From: Gluconacetobacter johannae | GTDB lineage: Bacteria > Pseudomonadota > Alphaproteobacteria > Acetobacterales > Acetobacteraceae | Reading direction: 5' to 3' | NCBI RefSeq assembly: GCF_014174305.1 | Contig: NZ_JABEQH010000018.1 | Coordinates: 27,816 to 91,815, forward strand | DNA length: 64,000 nucleotides | In this document: positions 26,089 to 35,637 of the stretch, one piece after another | Layout: every line of letters begins with the position of its first letter | Numbering within the stretch: the first letter of the stretch is position 1 | Notes under the pieces: model-generated | What the model was told of the DNA's origin: nothing | The model's input: only the letters and a program-made list of their open reading frames with translations | Databases searched by the model: none | Made by a program: the position numbers and the translations under genes

Positions 26089-29000
26089 GTGACAGGCTAT
26101 GTCGAATTGCAGGCGATCACGAATTATTCGTTCCTGCGCGGGGCCAGCCATCCGGATGAACTGTTCGCCCGGGCGAAGGCGTTGGGGTACGCGGCGCTGG
26201 GGGTCGTGGACCATAACAGCGTGGCCGGCATGGTGCAGGCCTGGACGGCCGCCGAAAAACATGGGGTGCGTCTGGTCGCGGGATGCCGGCTGGATCTGGT
26301 GGACGGGCCGCCGCTGCTGGCCTACCCGACCGATCGCGCCGCCTGGGGACGGCTGTGCCGCCTGCTGACCGAGGCGAAGCGGCAACGCGACGATCGCGAT
26401 CCGGGCCTGCGGCGCGTGGATCTGGCCCAGGGAAGCGACGGGCTGATTCTGGTTCTGCTGCCCGACCGGCCGGACGACGCCCTGGCGCGGGACCTGGCCT
26501 GGCTGCGCGGCCTCTGCGGCGCCGAGGGGACCGATCGGGGCTACATGGCCCTGACCCTGCGCCGGCGGCCGGGCGATGCCGTGCGGCTGCATCGTCTGGC
26601 GGACATGGCGCGGGCGGCCGGCGTGCCCGACGTGGTGACGGGGGATGTGCTGTACCACGTGGCCGAACGGTCGGTGTTGCAGGATGTCCTGACCTGCATC
26701 CGCGTGGGCTGCACGGTCGATCTGCTGGGCGACCGGCGCGAAGCCTATGCCGACCGGCACCTGAAATCGCCGGCCGAGATGGCGCGGCTGTATGCCGATC
26801 ATCCCGCCGCACTGGCTCGCACGGCCGAGATCGCGGCCCGCTGCGGGTTCTCGCCGGCCGATCTGCGCTACCAGTATCCGGCGGAAAGCGACGACCCCGC
26901 CGAGGCCCCGCAGGACCGGCTGGACCGTCTGGCCCGCGCCGCCCTGCGCGACCGCTACCCCGCCGGCGTGCCGGACGGGGTGCGCGCGCAGGTGGAATAC
27001 GAACTCGACCTGATCCGCCGGTTGGACTACGCGCCCTATTTCCTGACGGTGCACACCATCGTCCGCCAGGCGCGCGCGCAGGGCATCGTCTGCCAGGGGC
27101 GCGGATCGGCCGCCAATTCGGCCGTCTGCTACGCGCTGGGCATTACCGAGATCGACCCCGCGACGTCGAACCTGCTGTTCGAACGCTTCCTGTCGGCCGA
27201 ACGGCGGGAACCGCCCGATATCGACGTCGATTTCGAAAGCGATCGGCGCGAGGAGGTCATCCAGTGGATCTACCGGCGGTATGGCCGCGACCGCGCGGCG
27301 CTGTGCGCCACCGTGATGCGCTATCGGGCGCGCGGCGCGCTGCGCGACGTGGGCAAGGTGATGGGCCTGCCCGCCGATGTCACCGGCCTGCTGTCGACGC
27401 ATCTGGGCGGCATGTCCTTCGACGAGGGCGCGTTTCATGAGCGGGCGCGGGAACTCGGCCTCAACCTGCACGATCGCCGTCTGCTGCTGACCTTGCAACT
27501 GGCGGGCGAACTGATCGGCTTTCCCCGCCAGTTGGGCACCCATCCGGGCGGTTTCGTGCTGACCCGCGACCGATTGGACGATCTGGTGCCCATCCAGCCG
27601 GCGGCGATGGAAGACCGGCAGATCATCGTATGGGACAAGGACGATATCGACGCGTTGCGCTTCATGAAGGTCGATGTGCTGGGCCTGGGCATGCTGGGCT
27701 GCATGCGCCGCGCGTTCGAGCTGCTGGAGGACCATCACGGTTTGCGCCTGAGCCTGGCCGGCATTCCCCATGATGACGCGCCCACTTATGCGATGATCCG
27801 CCGCGCCGACACCATCGGCACCTTCCAGATCGAAAGCCGGGCGCAGATGGCCATGCTGCCGCGCCTCAGGCCCCGGGAATTCTACGATCTGGTGGTGCAG
27901 GTCGCCATCGTGCGCCCCGGCCCGATCCAGGGGGACATGGTCCACCCCTACCTGCTGCGGCGCGAGGGGAAGGAGAAGGTGCACTACCCGACCCCGGAGA
28001 TGGAGAAGATCCTGAAAAAGACGTTGGGCGTCCCGCTGTTCCAGGAACAGGCGATGCAGATCGCCATCGACTGCGCCGGCTTCACCCCCGGCGAGGCCGA
28101 CGAACTGCGCCGCGCCATGGGCACCTTCCGGGGCGAGGGCACGGTGTCCTATTTCCGCGAGCGGCTGATTGCCGGCATGACGGCGCGGCATTATCCGGCG
28201 GAGTTCGCCGAACGTATCTTTCGCCAACTGGAAGGATTCGGATCGTACGGCTTTCCGGAAAGCCATGCGGCATCCTTCGCCCTGGTCGCCTATGCCTCAT
28301 CGTGGATGAAATGCCATTATCCGGACGTGTTCTGCGCGGCCCTGCTGAACAGCCAGCCGATGGGCTTCTACCGCCCGGCGCAGATCGTGCGCGACGCGCG
28401 GGCGCATGGCGTGTGCATCCGTCCGGTCTGCGTCAATGCGTCGCGCTGGGAGTGTACGCTGGAACGACGGGAAGGCGCGGGGCTGGCCGTGCGCCTGGGC
28501 CTGCGGATGGTCAAGGGCCTGTCCAATCGGGACGCGGCCGATCTGGTGGCCCACCGCATGCCGCCGTACGAGAGCCTCGACGATGTGTGGCGTCGCGCGG
28601 GCCTGCGGCCCGATGCGCTGGAATGCCTGGCCCAGGCCGACGCCTTCCAGGCCCTGGGCCGGGACCGGCGCGCCGCCCTGTGGGATATCAGGGGGCTGGC
28701 GGACACACCCCTGCCGCTGTTCGCGGCGGCGGACAAGGGCCGCAACCGTCCGCTGCCCGAATTCGTCGAGCCTGATGTCGCGCTGGCGCCGATGACCGAG
28801 GGACAGGACGTCGTCGAGGATTATCACGCCACCGGCCTGACTCTGCGCCGCCATCCCGTCGCGTTCCTGCGCGATGCGTTGCAGGCGCGCGGCATGGTGG
28901 CCTGCGCCGACCTGCGCCGGCTGCGCGACGGATGCCGCGTCGTCGTGGCCGGGCTGGTGCTGATGCGCCAGCGGCCCGGCACCGCCCGGGGCGTGATGTT

Positions 29001-29247
29001 CATGACGATCGAGGACGAAACCGCGATGGCCAACCTGATCCTGTGGCAGGATCGCATCGCCGCGCAACGCCAGCTTGTGCTGTCGGCCCGCCTGGTGGCC
29101 TGCCATGGCAGGCTGCAACGCGAAGGGGAGGTGACGCACATCGTCACCGACCGGTTGGAAGACCTGACGCCGCTGCTGCGCGATATCGGCCGCGCGGATC
29201 TGCGGCCGGGTACGCCGCTGGTCATCCCGTCGCGGGATTTCCGATGA
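26089..29247 (+). CDS. dnaE2: Error-prone DNA polymerase DnaE2
   Basis: 1052 residues from a GTG at 26089 after a GGGGG run. N-terminal PHP domain ([28 protein letters not shown]). The C-family polymerase core has [21 protein letters not shown], the catalytic Asp motif [19 protein letters not shown] and [48 protein letters not shown] precedes the helix-hairpin-helix region, and an OB fold closes the protein ([27 protein letters not shown]). The length and the lack of the DnaE1 extension identify DnaE2. It performs SOS mutagenic translesion synthesis with ImuA and ImuB. Confidence 0.96.
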   Translation: MTGYVELQAITNYSFLRGASHPDELFARAKALGYAALGVVDHNSVAGMVQAWTAAEKHGVRLVAGCRLDLVDGPPLLAYPTDRAAWGRLCRLLTEAKRQRDDRDPGLRRVDLAQGSDGLILVLLPDRPDDALARDLAWLRGLCGAEGTDRGYMALTLRRRPGDAVRLHRLADMARAAGVPDVVTGDVLYHVAERSVLQDVLTCIRVGCTVDLLGDRREAYADRHLKSPAEMARLYADHPAALARTAEIAARCGFSPADLRYQYPAESDDPAEAPQDRLDRLARAALRDRYPAGVPDGVRAQVEYELDLIRRLDYAPYFLTVHTIVRQARAQGIVCQGRGSAANSAVCYALGITEIDPATSNLLFERFLSAERREPPDIDVDFESDRREEVIQWIYRRYGRDRAALCATVMRYRARGALRDVGKVMGLPADVTGLLSTHLGGMSFDEGAFHERARELGLNLHDRRLLLTLQLAGELIGFPRQLGTHPGGFVLTRDRLDDLVPIQPAAMEDRQIIVWDKDDIDALRFMKVDVLGLGMLGCMRRAFELLEDHHGLRLSLAGIPHDDAPTYAMIRRADTIGTFQIESRAQMAMLPRLRPREFYDLVVQVAIVRPGPIQGDMVHPYLLRREGKEKVHYPTPEMEKILKKTLGVPLFQEQAMQIAIDCAGFTPGEADELRRAMGTFRGEGTVSYFRERLIAGMTARHYPAEFAERIFRQLEGFGSYGFPESHAASFALVAYASSWMKCHYPDVFCAALLNSQPMGFYRPAQIVRDARAHGVCIRPVCVNASRWECTLERREGAGLAVRLGLRMVKGLSNRDAADLVAHRMPPYESLDDVWRRAGLRPDALECLAQADAFQALGRDRRAALWDIRGLADTPLPLFAAADKGRNRPLPEFVEPDVALAPMTEGQDVVEDYHATGLTLRRHPVAFLRDALQARGMVACADLRRLRDGCRVVVAGLVLMRQRPGTARGVMFMTIEDETAMANLILWQDRIAAQRQLVLSARLVACHGRLQREGEVTHIVTDRLEDLTPLLRDIGRADLRPGTPLVIPSRDFR

Positions 29248-29250
29248 TCG

Positions 29251-29281
29251 GGGTCGGGCAACGCCCGACCTGTCCTGCCAG
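29251..29281 (-). repeat. Dispersed palindromic repeat, module A
   Basis: GGTCGGGC-AAC-GCCCGACC followed by TGTCCTGCC. On the minus strand this equals the GGACAGGTCGGGCGTTGCCCGA of the 8791 copy. It lies in the gap between the convergent dnaE2 and beta-lactamase genes and could act as a bidirectional hairpin. Confidence 0.75.
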
Positions 29282-29293
29282 TCGATACGGCGC

Positions 29294-30154
29294 TTACCGC
29301 GCCCACGCGACGATCGCCGCGCCGACCTCCTGTAGAACGGTTTCCTGCTGCGCCTGGCTCAGGCCCGGCGCATCGTAATAGCAGGCCATCAGCAGGGGCG
29401 CGTGTCCGGCGCGCCGCACGATCGCATAGTCATTGCACGCGCCGTTGCCCGTGCCGGTCTTGTCACCGGCGATCCAGCCTGGCGGAAATGCCGCGCGCAG
29501 GCGCGCCGAGCCGGTCCGGCAGGCGACCATCCAGCCTTCGAGCGTCGCTTGCGATCGGGGGCTGAGGACATGGCCCAGCAAAATCGTCCGGGCGGTTTCC
29601 ACGATCGCGCGGGGCGTGGTGGTATCGAGATCGCCCGATTTACGGCTGGCCGCCACTTCATAGCGATCGAACCGCGTCGTCCCGTCGCCCAGCTTCCGCA
29701 CATAGGCGGTCAACGCCTGCGGCCCGCCGACCCGCGCCAGCAACAGATTCGCCGCACCGTTGTCACTGTACAGCACAATGGACGCGCAGAGTGTTCCGAC
29801 GGACAAGGCGCCCTGCGCCACATGGGCCGCGGAGACCGGGGAATAGCCGACGATATCCTTTTCGCCATACCGAACGAGGTCCGACAGGCTGTCGCGGCCG
29901 GCATCGACACGGGACAATATCAGGGCGGCAAGCACGCCCTTGAACGTGCTGCACATGAGAAAACGCTCGTCGGCCCGATGGGCCAGAGATCGCCCCGAGC
30001 CGGTATCGACGGCCCATACCCCCAGCCTTCCGCCATGTCGCCGTTCGATGGCCGCCACGGTGTCGTCCGCGACGTCATGCGCATGCGCGGTCCCTGTCGC
30101 AATCAGGGCAGGAACGCACAGACCCAGGCTGCGACGTGTAAGTGCAGAGCGCAT
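29294..30154 (-). CDS. Class A serine beta-lactamase
   Basis: 286 residues with a signal peptide beginning with twin arginines (LTRRSLGLCVPALIATGTAHAHD), possibly Tat-exported to the periplasm. Motifs: STFK (69-72), SDN (130-132), the omega-loop Glu166 in FDRYEVAAS, DTTTP, and KTGTG near the C-terminus. All catalytic residues of class A enzymes are present. The usual Asn170 position appears to be Ser. It is a stand-alone gene with no integron or transposase nearby and base composition like its neighbours, so probably a long-resident chromosomal enzyme. Confidence 0.95.
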   Translation of the reverse strand: MRSALTRRSLGLCVPALIATGTAHAHDVADDTVAAIERRHGGRLGVWAVDTGSGRSLAHRADERFLMCSTFKGVLAALILSRVDAGRDSLSDLVRYGEKDIVGYSPVSAAHVAQGALSVGTLCASIVLYSDNGAANLLLARVGGPQALTAYVRKLGDGTTRFDRYEVAASRKSGDLDTTTPRAIVETARTILLGHVLSPRSQATLEGWMVACRTGSARLRAAFPPGWIAGDKTGTGNGACNDYAIVRRAGHAPLLMACYYDAPGLSQAQQETVLQEVGAAIVAWAR

Positions 30155-30253
30155 GTTTTCAGAGTGCCTTTACGCAACGGAGAGGCTGGAGGGGCAATAT
30201 GGGAAGCAGACAGAAAGAACATGGTCGTTTTATGGTTGCGTCGATCATGAATG

Positions 30254-30313
30254 AAACGACTGGGTTTCCAAAGGGCAATGCCCGTTGGCGGGTTTCAGGG
30301 CAGCGCCCTGAGG
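30254..30313 (+). repeat. Dispersed palindromic repeat, module C
   Basis: AAACGACTGGGTTTCC, then AAGGGC-AAT-GCCCGTT, GGCGGGTT and TCAGGGC-AGC-GCCCTGA. It is nearly identical to 11837-11895, differing mainly in the first hairpin loop and one arm. It lies upstream of the beta-lactamase gene and downstream of the crotonase gene. Confidence 0.85.
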
Positions 30314-30344
30314 CATGCCGCGAAGCGCCATTCGCAATGCCTTT

Positions 30345-31148
30345 TCACCTTCCCTCCCACCGGGCGGGGGCGCCGGTTCCGAACGCGGCGACGCCGCGAT
30401 GGAAATCGTCGCTGCCGTAGCAGCGCCGGATCAGGTCGGAAATGTCCGGCGTCGCCTCGTCGCCCAGCCGGCGCAGCGTTTCGCGCGTGACGTCGATGGT
30501 GATCGGCGCATGTTCGCGTACCCGCCGGCAGAGTCTGGCGATGCTGTCATCCAGGCCCTCGGGGGGGACGATGGCGTGGAGATAACCGGTGCCGGCCAGG
30601 TCTTCGGCTGTCGGCAGTTCGGCCAGCAGCGTCATGCGCTTGACCCAACTGAGTCCCAGCGTGCGTTCCAGCCGACCGAGATTGGCCGCCGACAGGCAGT
30701 TCCCCAGGGTCCGGGCGATCGGCACGCCGAAGCGCGCGCCCGTCGCCGCGATGCGAAAATCGCAGCTATTGGCGATGGCCAGGCCGCCGCCGACCGCCCA
30801 GCCCTCGACCACCGCGAGGGTGGAGATCCTGATCCGCTCCAGCCGGGCGATGCACTGGTCGATTCCGCGTTCGTACGCCACCCCGTCCTCGCCCGAACGG
30901 AAATCGCGGAACTGCGCGATATCGGTGCCGGCGACGAAGGCCTGGCCTCCGGCGCCGCGCAGGACCGCGATCCGGACGGTCGGGGTGGCGTCGATCTGTT
31001 CGATCGCGGCCCCGAGGTCGCGATACATCTGCCAGGTCATGGCGTTGCGGGCCTGGGGCCGGTCGAAGACGATGAAGGCCACGTCTCCGTCGATCGCAAG
31101 GCGCACCTGTCCGGCGGCGGGGTCCTGCTGTGATGACGGGGGGCTCAT
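30345..31148 (-). CDS. Enoyl-CoA hydratase/isomerase (crotonase) family protein
   Basis: 267 residues. Crotonase core: VAFIVFDRPQARNAMTWQMY, oxyanion-hole segments FVAGTDIAQF and VVEGWAVGGGLAIANSCDFRIA, then RFGVPIARTLGNCLS. The classical catalytic Glu pair of hydratases is not clearly present: the second region reads PIARTLG instead of a PExxxG form, so it may be an isomerase, hydrolase or a CaiD-like hydratase. The start overlaps the CoA-transferase stop by 4 bp, showing co-translation in a CoA-thioester pathway. Confidence 0.9.
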   Translation of the reverse strand: MSPPSSQQDPAAGQVRLAIDGDVAFIVFDRPQARNAMTWQMYRDLGAAIEQIDATPTVRIAVLRGAGGQAFVAGTDIAQFRDFRSGEDGVAYERGIDQCIARLERIRISTLAVVEGWAVGGGLAIANSCDFRIAATGARFGVPIARTLGNCLSAANLGRLERTLGLSWVKRMTLLAELPTAEDLAGTGYLHAIVPPEGLDDSIARLCRRVREHAPITIDVTRETLRRLGDEATPDISDLIRRCYGSDDFHRGVAAFGTGAPARWEGR

Positions 31149-32437
31149 GACGCGAACGCTCCATCGGCCGCGAGGCCGGCGATCGCATCGTCGGACAGGC
31201 CGCGTTCGGCCAGGATCTCATGCGTGTGTTCGCCCAGCAGCGGCGGCGGGCGGCGCACAGTCTGCGGCGTGCCGCGCAGCTTTACCGGGAAACCGATATT
31301 GGGGATCGTGCCTTCGACCGGATGGGGAATATCCATCTTCATCTCGCGGAATGTGCCGTGGTCGCTTTCAAACGCCTCGGGATAGGTGTTCATGCGCCCG
31401 GCGGGTATGCCCTTGGCCAGCAGGGTTGCCACCCATTCCTCGGACGGGCGGGTCATGAAGGTCTTTTCCAGTTCCTCGATCAGCACGACCCGGTTGGCCA
31501 GCCGGTCGGAAATCGTGGCGAATCGCGGGTCGTCCAGCAGGTCGCGCCGGTCCAGCTCGCTGCAGAGCAGGACCCATAATTTCTGGTTCGTCGCCCCCAT
31601 TACGAAATAGCCGTCCGACGAGCGCACCGCCTGGTAGGGCGCGCTCATGCGGTTGGCGGTTCCCAGCGGTTCGGGAATCGTGCCCTTTCCCCAATATTCC
31701 GAGATGTCCCATATGGAAAATGCAAGAGCCGAATCGAACAGCGACGCGTCGATGAACTGGCCGCGTCCGCTCTTCTCGCAACCGATATAGGCCGCCAGGA
31801 TCGCATAGGTCGCGAACAGGGCGCAGCCGATATCCGCCACCGGTACGCCGGCCTTGACCGGCGGGCCGCCGGGATGCCCGGTCACGCTCATCACGCCCGA
31901 CATGGCCTGCGCCATCAGGTCGAAGCCCGGTCGCGCGGCCCACGGTCCGGTCTGGCCGAAGCCTGATATGCTGGCATAGACCAGGCGCGGGTTGATCCGC
32001 GACAGTGTCTCGTAATCGATGCCCAGCTTGCGGACCACGCCGGGGCGGTAATTTTCCACGACGATATCGGCGGTTTTCACAAGATCGAGGAAGATTTTCC
32101 GCCCCGCCGGGTTCTTGAGGTTCAGCGCGATGCTGCGTTTGTTCCTGTTCATGTTCAGGAACCCCATGCTGTCATCACCCTTCATGCGAAACCCCATGGC
32201 GCCGCGCGTCTGGTCGCCGGTGCCCGGCGGTTCGATCTTGATGATGTCGGCGCCCAGGTCGCCCAGTAGCATGGTGCAGACCGGCCCGGCCATGACCTGC
32301 GTGATGTCCAGAACCCGGATGCCGGCCAGCGGCAGCGGGCGGGCGGCGGCCGGGGCGGGCCCTGTCCCGTCCTTCAGCCGGTCGTCTTTTCCATCGTGAG
32401 GAACAGATGTGTTTTCGGACTGGAGCATGCTGTCCAT
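31145..32437 (-). CDS. Class III CoA-transferase (CaiB/BaiF family)
   Basis: 430 residues from the ATG at 32437, with GGAGGG upstream. Family marks: GIRVLDITQVMAGPVCTMLLGDLGADIIKIE, NMNRNKRSIALNLK, VENYRPGVVRKLG, the catalytic Asp in RPGFDLMAQAMSGVMSVTG, GRGQFIDASLFDSALA and the late GFPVKLRGTP and LGEHTHEIL. It transfers CoA between carboxylic acids via an aspartyl intermediate. It forms an operon with the crotonase and is divergent from an MFS transporter. The ~215-bp divergent gap contains the short repeat TTCATAATTCATAATTC at about 32497. The substrate acid is unknown. Confidence 0.93.
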   Translation of the reverse strand: MDSMLQSENTSVPHDGKDDRLKDGTGPAPAAARPLPLAGIRVLDITQVMAGPVCTMLLGDLGADIIKIEPPGTGDQTRGAMGFRMKGDDSMGFLNMNRNKRSIALNLKNPAGRKIFLDLVKTADIVVENYRPGVVRKLGIDYETLSRINPRLVYASISGFGQTGPWAARPGFDLMAQAMSGVMSVTGHPGGPPVKAGVPVADIGCALFATYAILAAYIGCEKSGRGQFIDASLFDSALAFSIWDISEYWGKGTIPEPLGTANRMSAPYQAVRSSDGYFVMGATNQKLWVLLCSELDRRDLLDDPRFATISDRLANRVVLIEELEKTFMTRPSEEWVATLLAKGIPAGRMNTYPEAFESDHGTFREMKMDIPHPVEGTIPNIGFPVKLRGTPQTVRRPPPLLGEHTHEILAERGLSDDAIAGLAADGAFAS

Positions 32438-32654
32438 CGTCGCGAACCCTCCGTGTTTATCCCGTTTTCGTGATTGAACGGGTATCGGTATTTTGCATTC
32501 ATAATTCATAATTCCGATGTGCTACAAGCATTCCGACAGGGCCGGGGCGAGAGTACTCCGTTCTGTGAGAGGCCAGGAACCGCCCCGCCGGTCCATGCTG
32601 CCAGTCGGGACCGACGACGGCGAACTCAAAAAAAAACAAGAAACGAGGCCGACA

Positions 32655-34061
32655 ATGTTCCAGGGCAAGACGATGACGCCGACCGCCTATCTTCGTCACA
32701 CCTTCACGACCGCGCCGGGCCGGGTCTTCGGCCTGGTCTGCGTCATGTATTTCATCACCTATGTCGATCGCGTGAACATCTCGACCCTGGCGCCCGTGAT
32801 GGCGCGCGATCTTCACCTGTCGAACGTGCAATTGGGGCTGGCGCTATCCGCCTTCGGCTACCCCTACGCGCTGCTGCAGATCGCGGGCGGCAGCCTGGCC
32901 GACAGCCTGGGGCCACGCCGGACGCTGGTGTTCAGCGGCATCATCTGGGGGGCGGCGACCATCCTCACCGGCCTGGTGGGGGGCCTGTTCTCGCTGATCG
33001 CGATCCGGGTCCTGCTGGGCATCGGCGAGGGCGCCACCTTCCCCGCCGCCACGCGTGCGGTGGCCGCGTGGGTTCCGTCCACCCGGCGCGGCTATGCCCA
33101 GGGCATGATGCATTCCTCGTCGCGCCTGGCGAACGCCCTGACGCCGCCCCTGACCGTGATGGTCGCCTTGTGGCTGGGCTGGCGGGGGGCCTTCATGGTG
33201 CTGGGCTGCGTCAGCCTGTTCTGGACGCTGGCCTGGGCGTTCATGTTCCGCGACCGGCCCGCCGAACATCCCGCCGTGACCGCCGGCGAGTTGGCCGAGC
33301 TTCCGGTCATCGAACCGCACCGGGCGGGTGCGCGGGCGGGCGACATTCCCTGGCGCGCGCTGGTGCGCGCGATGATGCCGGCGACGCTGATCTATTTCTG
33401 CTATAATTGGACGTTGTGGCTGTACATCACGTGGCTTCCCAGCTTCTTCGTGCAGGCGTACGGGCTGGACCTGAAACATACCGCCGTCTTTTCCTTCGGC
33501 GTGTTCGCCGCCGGCGTGGTCGGCGACACCTGCGGCGGCCTGTTCACCGATTATCTGTATCGCCGCCATGGCAACCTGCCGCAGGCCCGGCGCCAGGTCA
33601 TCATCACCAGCATGATCGGTTCCATGCTCTGTCTGGTACCGGCGCTGTTCATCCATAATCTGACGGCCATCGGAATCGCGCTGGCATCGGCCTTCTTCTT
33701 CCTGGAATTGACTGTGGGGCCGATCTGGGCGATCCCGATGGACATGGCCCCCCGATACGCAGGCACCAGCAGCGGAATCATGAATACGGGCTCGGCGATC
33801 GCCGGCATCCTGTCGCCGTTCGCCTTCGGCCTGATTATCCAGCTGTCACATAGCTACAGCCTGCCGTTCCGGTCGTCCTGCTGCTGCTGGGGGCCGCGCT
33901 GGCGTTCCACTACCTGCCTTCGGGACCGGATGCGGCCCCCGCGTCGTCGAACCCTGCGTCGCCCCGGCCGGTGCATACGATCGGCAATGCCCATGGCCGC
34001 TGATATCCCCGGCGTGGCACGTCCGCGCCCCCTGATCGGCCGGAGGACCCAGGCGTCATGA
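32655..34061 (+). CDS. MFS organic-anion transporter (ACS-like), 3' end frameshifted
   Basis: 468 residues as read, with twelve-helix MFS architecture. The N-terminus reads VMYFITYVDRVNISTLAP, typical of the anion:cation symporter family; GGSLADSLGPRRTL is the loop 2-3 motif. The final helix is broken: after SHSYSLPF (about nt 33869) the frame turns into a Cys/Arg-rich tail, while the +2 frame continues PVVLLLLGAALAFHYLP and ends at a TGA at 34001-34003. One extra C near 33868 restores a normal ~449-residue protein. It is either a real inactivating frameshift or a base-call error. The present stop overlaps the GntR gene. Confidence 0.88.
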   Translation: MFQGKTMTPTAYLRHTFTTAPGRVFGLVCVMYFITYVDRVNISTLAPVMARDLHLSNVQLGLALSAFGYPYALLQIAGGSLADSLGPRRTLVFSGIIWGAATILTGLVGGLFSLIAIRVLLGIGEGATFPAATRAVAAWVPSTRRGYAQGMMHSSSRLANALTPPLTVMVALWLGWRGAFMVLGCVSLFWTLAWAFMFRDRPAEHPAVTAGELAELPVIEPHRAGARAGDIPWRALVRAMMPATLIYFCYNWTLWLYITWLPSFFVQAYGLDLKHTAVFSFGVFAAGVVGDTCGGLFTDYLYRRHGNLPQARRQVIITSMIGSMLCLVPALFIHNLTAIGIALASAFFFLELTVGPIWAIPMDMAPRYAGTSSGIMNTGSAIAGILSPFAFGLIIQLSHSYSLPFRSSCCCWGPRWRSTTCLRDRMRPPRRRTLRRPGRCIRSAMPMAADIPGVARPRPLIGRRTQAS

Positions 34062-34741
34062 CCGCCCCCACGATCGTTCCACGCCTGAACCTTCACGACA
34101 CGGTCACCACCGCGTTGCGCGGCATGATCCTCGACGGCGTGCTGGCGCCGGGCGAGAAGATCGCCGAGCGCGCCCTGTGCGAACGGTTCGGCATTTCGCG
34201 GACTCCGTTGCGCGAGGCGCTGAAGGTCCTGGCGTCCGAGGGGCTGATCGACCTGCTGCCCCGGCGCGGCGCGACCGTCGCGCAGATTACCGAGGCCGAC
34301 ATCCGGGACCTGTTCCCGATCATGGGCGCGCTGGAGGGCCTGGCGGGCGAGCTGGCCTGCGCGCGGGTCGATGCGCGCGACATCCGGCATCTGCGCGCGT
34401 TGCACGACCAGATGATGGACAGCTACGCACGGCGTGACGAGCATCGCTACCTGCGCCAGAACAGGAAGATCCACGAGACCATCTTCGCGCTGGCCCGCAA
34501 TCCGGCCCTGTCCGAGATGTACCAGCAGATCCTGACGCGCATCCATGCCTGCCGCTTCATCCTGAAGAAATGTGACCGCGACTGGGCCGCCGCGGTCGCG
34601 GAACATGCCGAAATCATGGACGCCCTGGCGCAGCGCGACGGGGCGCGCCTGTCGCGGTTGATGCGCGATCACATCGCCGGGACCAGCGCGCGGATCGCGC
34701 TGGCCTCGCTGGACGGGAATGAGGAACGAGATGCTGTTTGA
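34058..34741 (+). CDS. GntR-family transcriptional regulator (FadR/FCD subclass)
   Basis: 227 residues. N-terminal winged helix: LHDTVTTALRGMILDGVLAPGEKIAERALCERFGISRTPLREALKVLASEGLIDLLPRRGATVA. A C-terminal all-helical FCD domain follows with HDQMMDSYARRDEHRYLRQNRKIHETIF and EHAEIMDALAQRDGARLSRLMRDHI, whose Asp/His residues bind a metal and effector acid. It lies directly behind the transporter and probably controls the surrounding CoA-transferase/crotonase/MFS genes in response to the imported acid (inference). Confidence 0.94.
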   Translation: MTAPTIVPRLNLHDTVTTALRGMILDGVLAPGEKIAERALCERFGISRTPLREALKVLASEGLIDLLPRRGATVAQITEADIRDLFPIMGALEGLAGELACARVDARDIRHLRALHDQMMDSYARRDEHRYLRQNRKIHETIFALARNPALSEMYQQILTRIHACRFILKKCDRDWAAAVAEHAEIMDALAQRDGARLSRLMRDHIAGTSARIALASLDGNEERDAV

Positions 34742-35252
34742 ATTCGACGGCCAGACACCCGACCTGTCGGCCGAAACCGGCTATGTGGCGCCGAACGCCA
34801 CCCTGATCGGCGCGATTACGGTTGGGGCGGACGCCAGCGTCTGGTTCGGCGCCGTCCTGCGCGGCGATTCCGAACGCATCGCCATCGGCGCCGGCAGCAA
34901 TGTGCAGGACAATTCCGTCCTGCATACCGACCCGGGATTTCCGCTGGAGGTCGGCGAGGACGTGACCATCGGGCACATGGTTGTCCTGCATGGCTGCCGG
35001 ATCGGCGCCGGATCGCTGATCGGCATGGGGTCGGTCATCATGAATGGCGCGCGGATCGGTCGAAACTGCCTGGTCGCGGCGGGCAGCCTGATCCCGGAGG
35101 GCAAGATATTTCCGGACGGCTCGGTGATACGCGGCCGCCCGGGCACGATCGTCGGACCCGTCACCCCGGCGCACGAGGCCATGATGCGGCGCGCCAGCCT
35201 GGCCTATCGGGATCGTGCGCGCCGCTATCGCGACGCGCTGCGCCCGGTGTGA
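34731..35252 (+). CDS. Gamma-carbonic-anhydrase-like hexapeptide protein (YrdA/PaaY/CaiE type)
   Basis: 173 residues from the ATG at 34731, with GAGGAAC upstream; it overlaps the GntR stop by 11 bp. Left-handed beta-helix hexapeptide repeats run through most of the chain (ATLIGAITVGADASVWFGAVLRGD, RIAIGAGSNVQDNSVLH, GRIG-type turns). The three metal-binding His are visible in SVLHTD and IGHMVVLHGC. Relatives include carbonic anhydrases, PaaY (a thioesterase) and CaiE (carnitine operon). In this CoA-based cluster a thioesterase or accessory role is at least as likely as CO2 hydration. Confidence 0.9.
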   Translation: MLFEFDGQTPDLSAETGYVAPNATLIGAITVGADASVWFGAVLRGDSERIAIGAGSNVQDNSVLHTDPGFPLEVGEDVTIGHMVVLHGCRIGAGSLIGMGSVIMNGARIGRNCLVAAGSLIPEGKIFPDGSVIRGRPGTIVGPVTPAHEAMMRRASLAYRDRARRYRDALRPV

Positions 35253-35353
35253 AGGTCACGGCCCCGACCCCGATAATATCCCCCGATTCCAGGACGGACC
35301 ATGGAACCTGATGCGGCGGCATCGCTTACCCTCATGCCCGAGGGAGAGCGCCG

Positions 35354-35536
35354 ATGAGCCCGTCCGATCCTTCCGATTCCCCCAAGCCGGCCGAGCCACC
35401 CGTGCCCGACCGGGTGCCGCCGGGCGTCGATCCGCACAAGCCGGCCGGACCATCCCCGCCGCCGCACGAACACGAACCGCCCCTTGAGCCGGATCCCTAC
35501 ACCCGGACGGAGGTCCGTCCGGAACGGGGCGGATAA
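35354..35536 (+). CDS. Small proline-rich orphan protein
   Basis: 60 residues, about one third Pro, with no hydrophobic segment. The sequence is Pro/Glu/His-rich (PSPPPHEHEPPLEPDPYTRTEV) and should be intrinsically disordered. GGGAGAG lies about 8 nt before the ATG, supporting translation. No family is recognised. A second small proline-rich ORF follows 101 bp downstream. Confidence 0.5.
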   Translation: MSPSDPSDSPKPAEPPVPDRVPPGVDPHKPAGPSPPPHEHEPPLEPDPYTRTEVRPERGG

Positions 35537-35637
35537 GCATCGGGCGGATGTCGATTTTTCCGCCCTCCCCCTACCAACGGGCCGGATATTCGCCATGTGC
35601 CTGGAGTAACCGAAGTACCTGACGGGAGGGAGATGCG

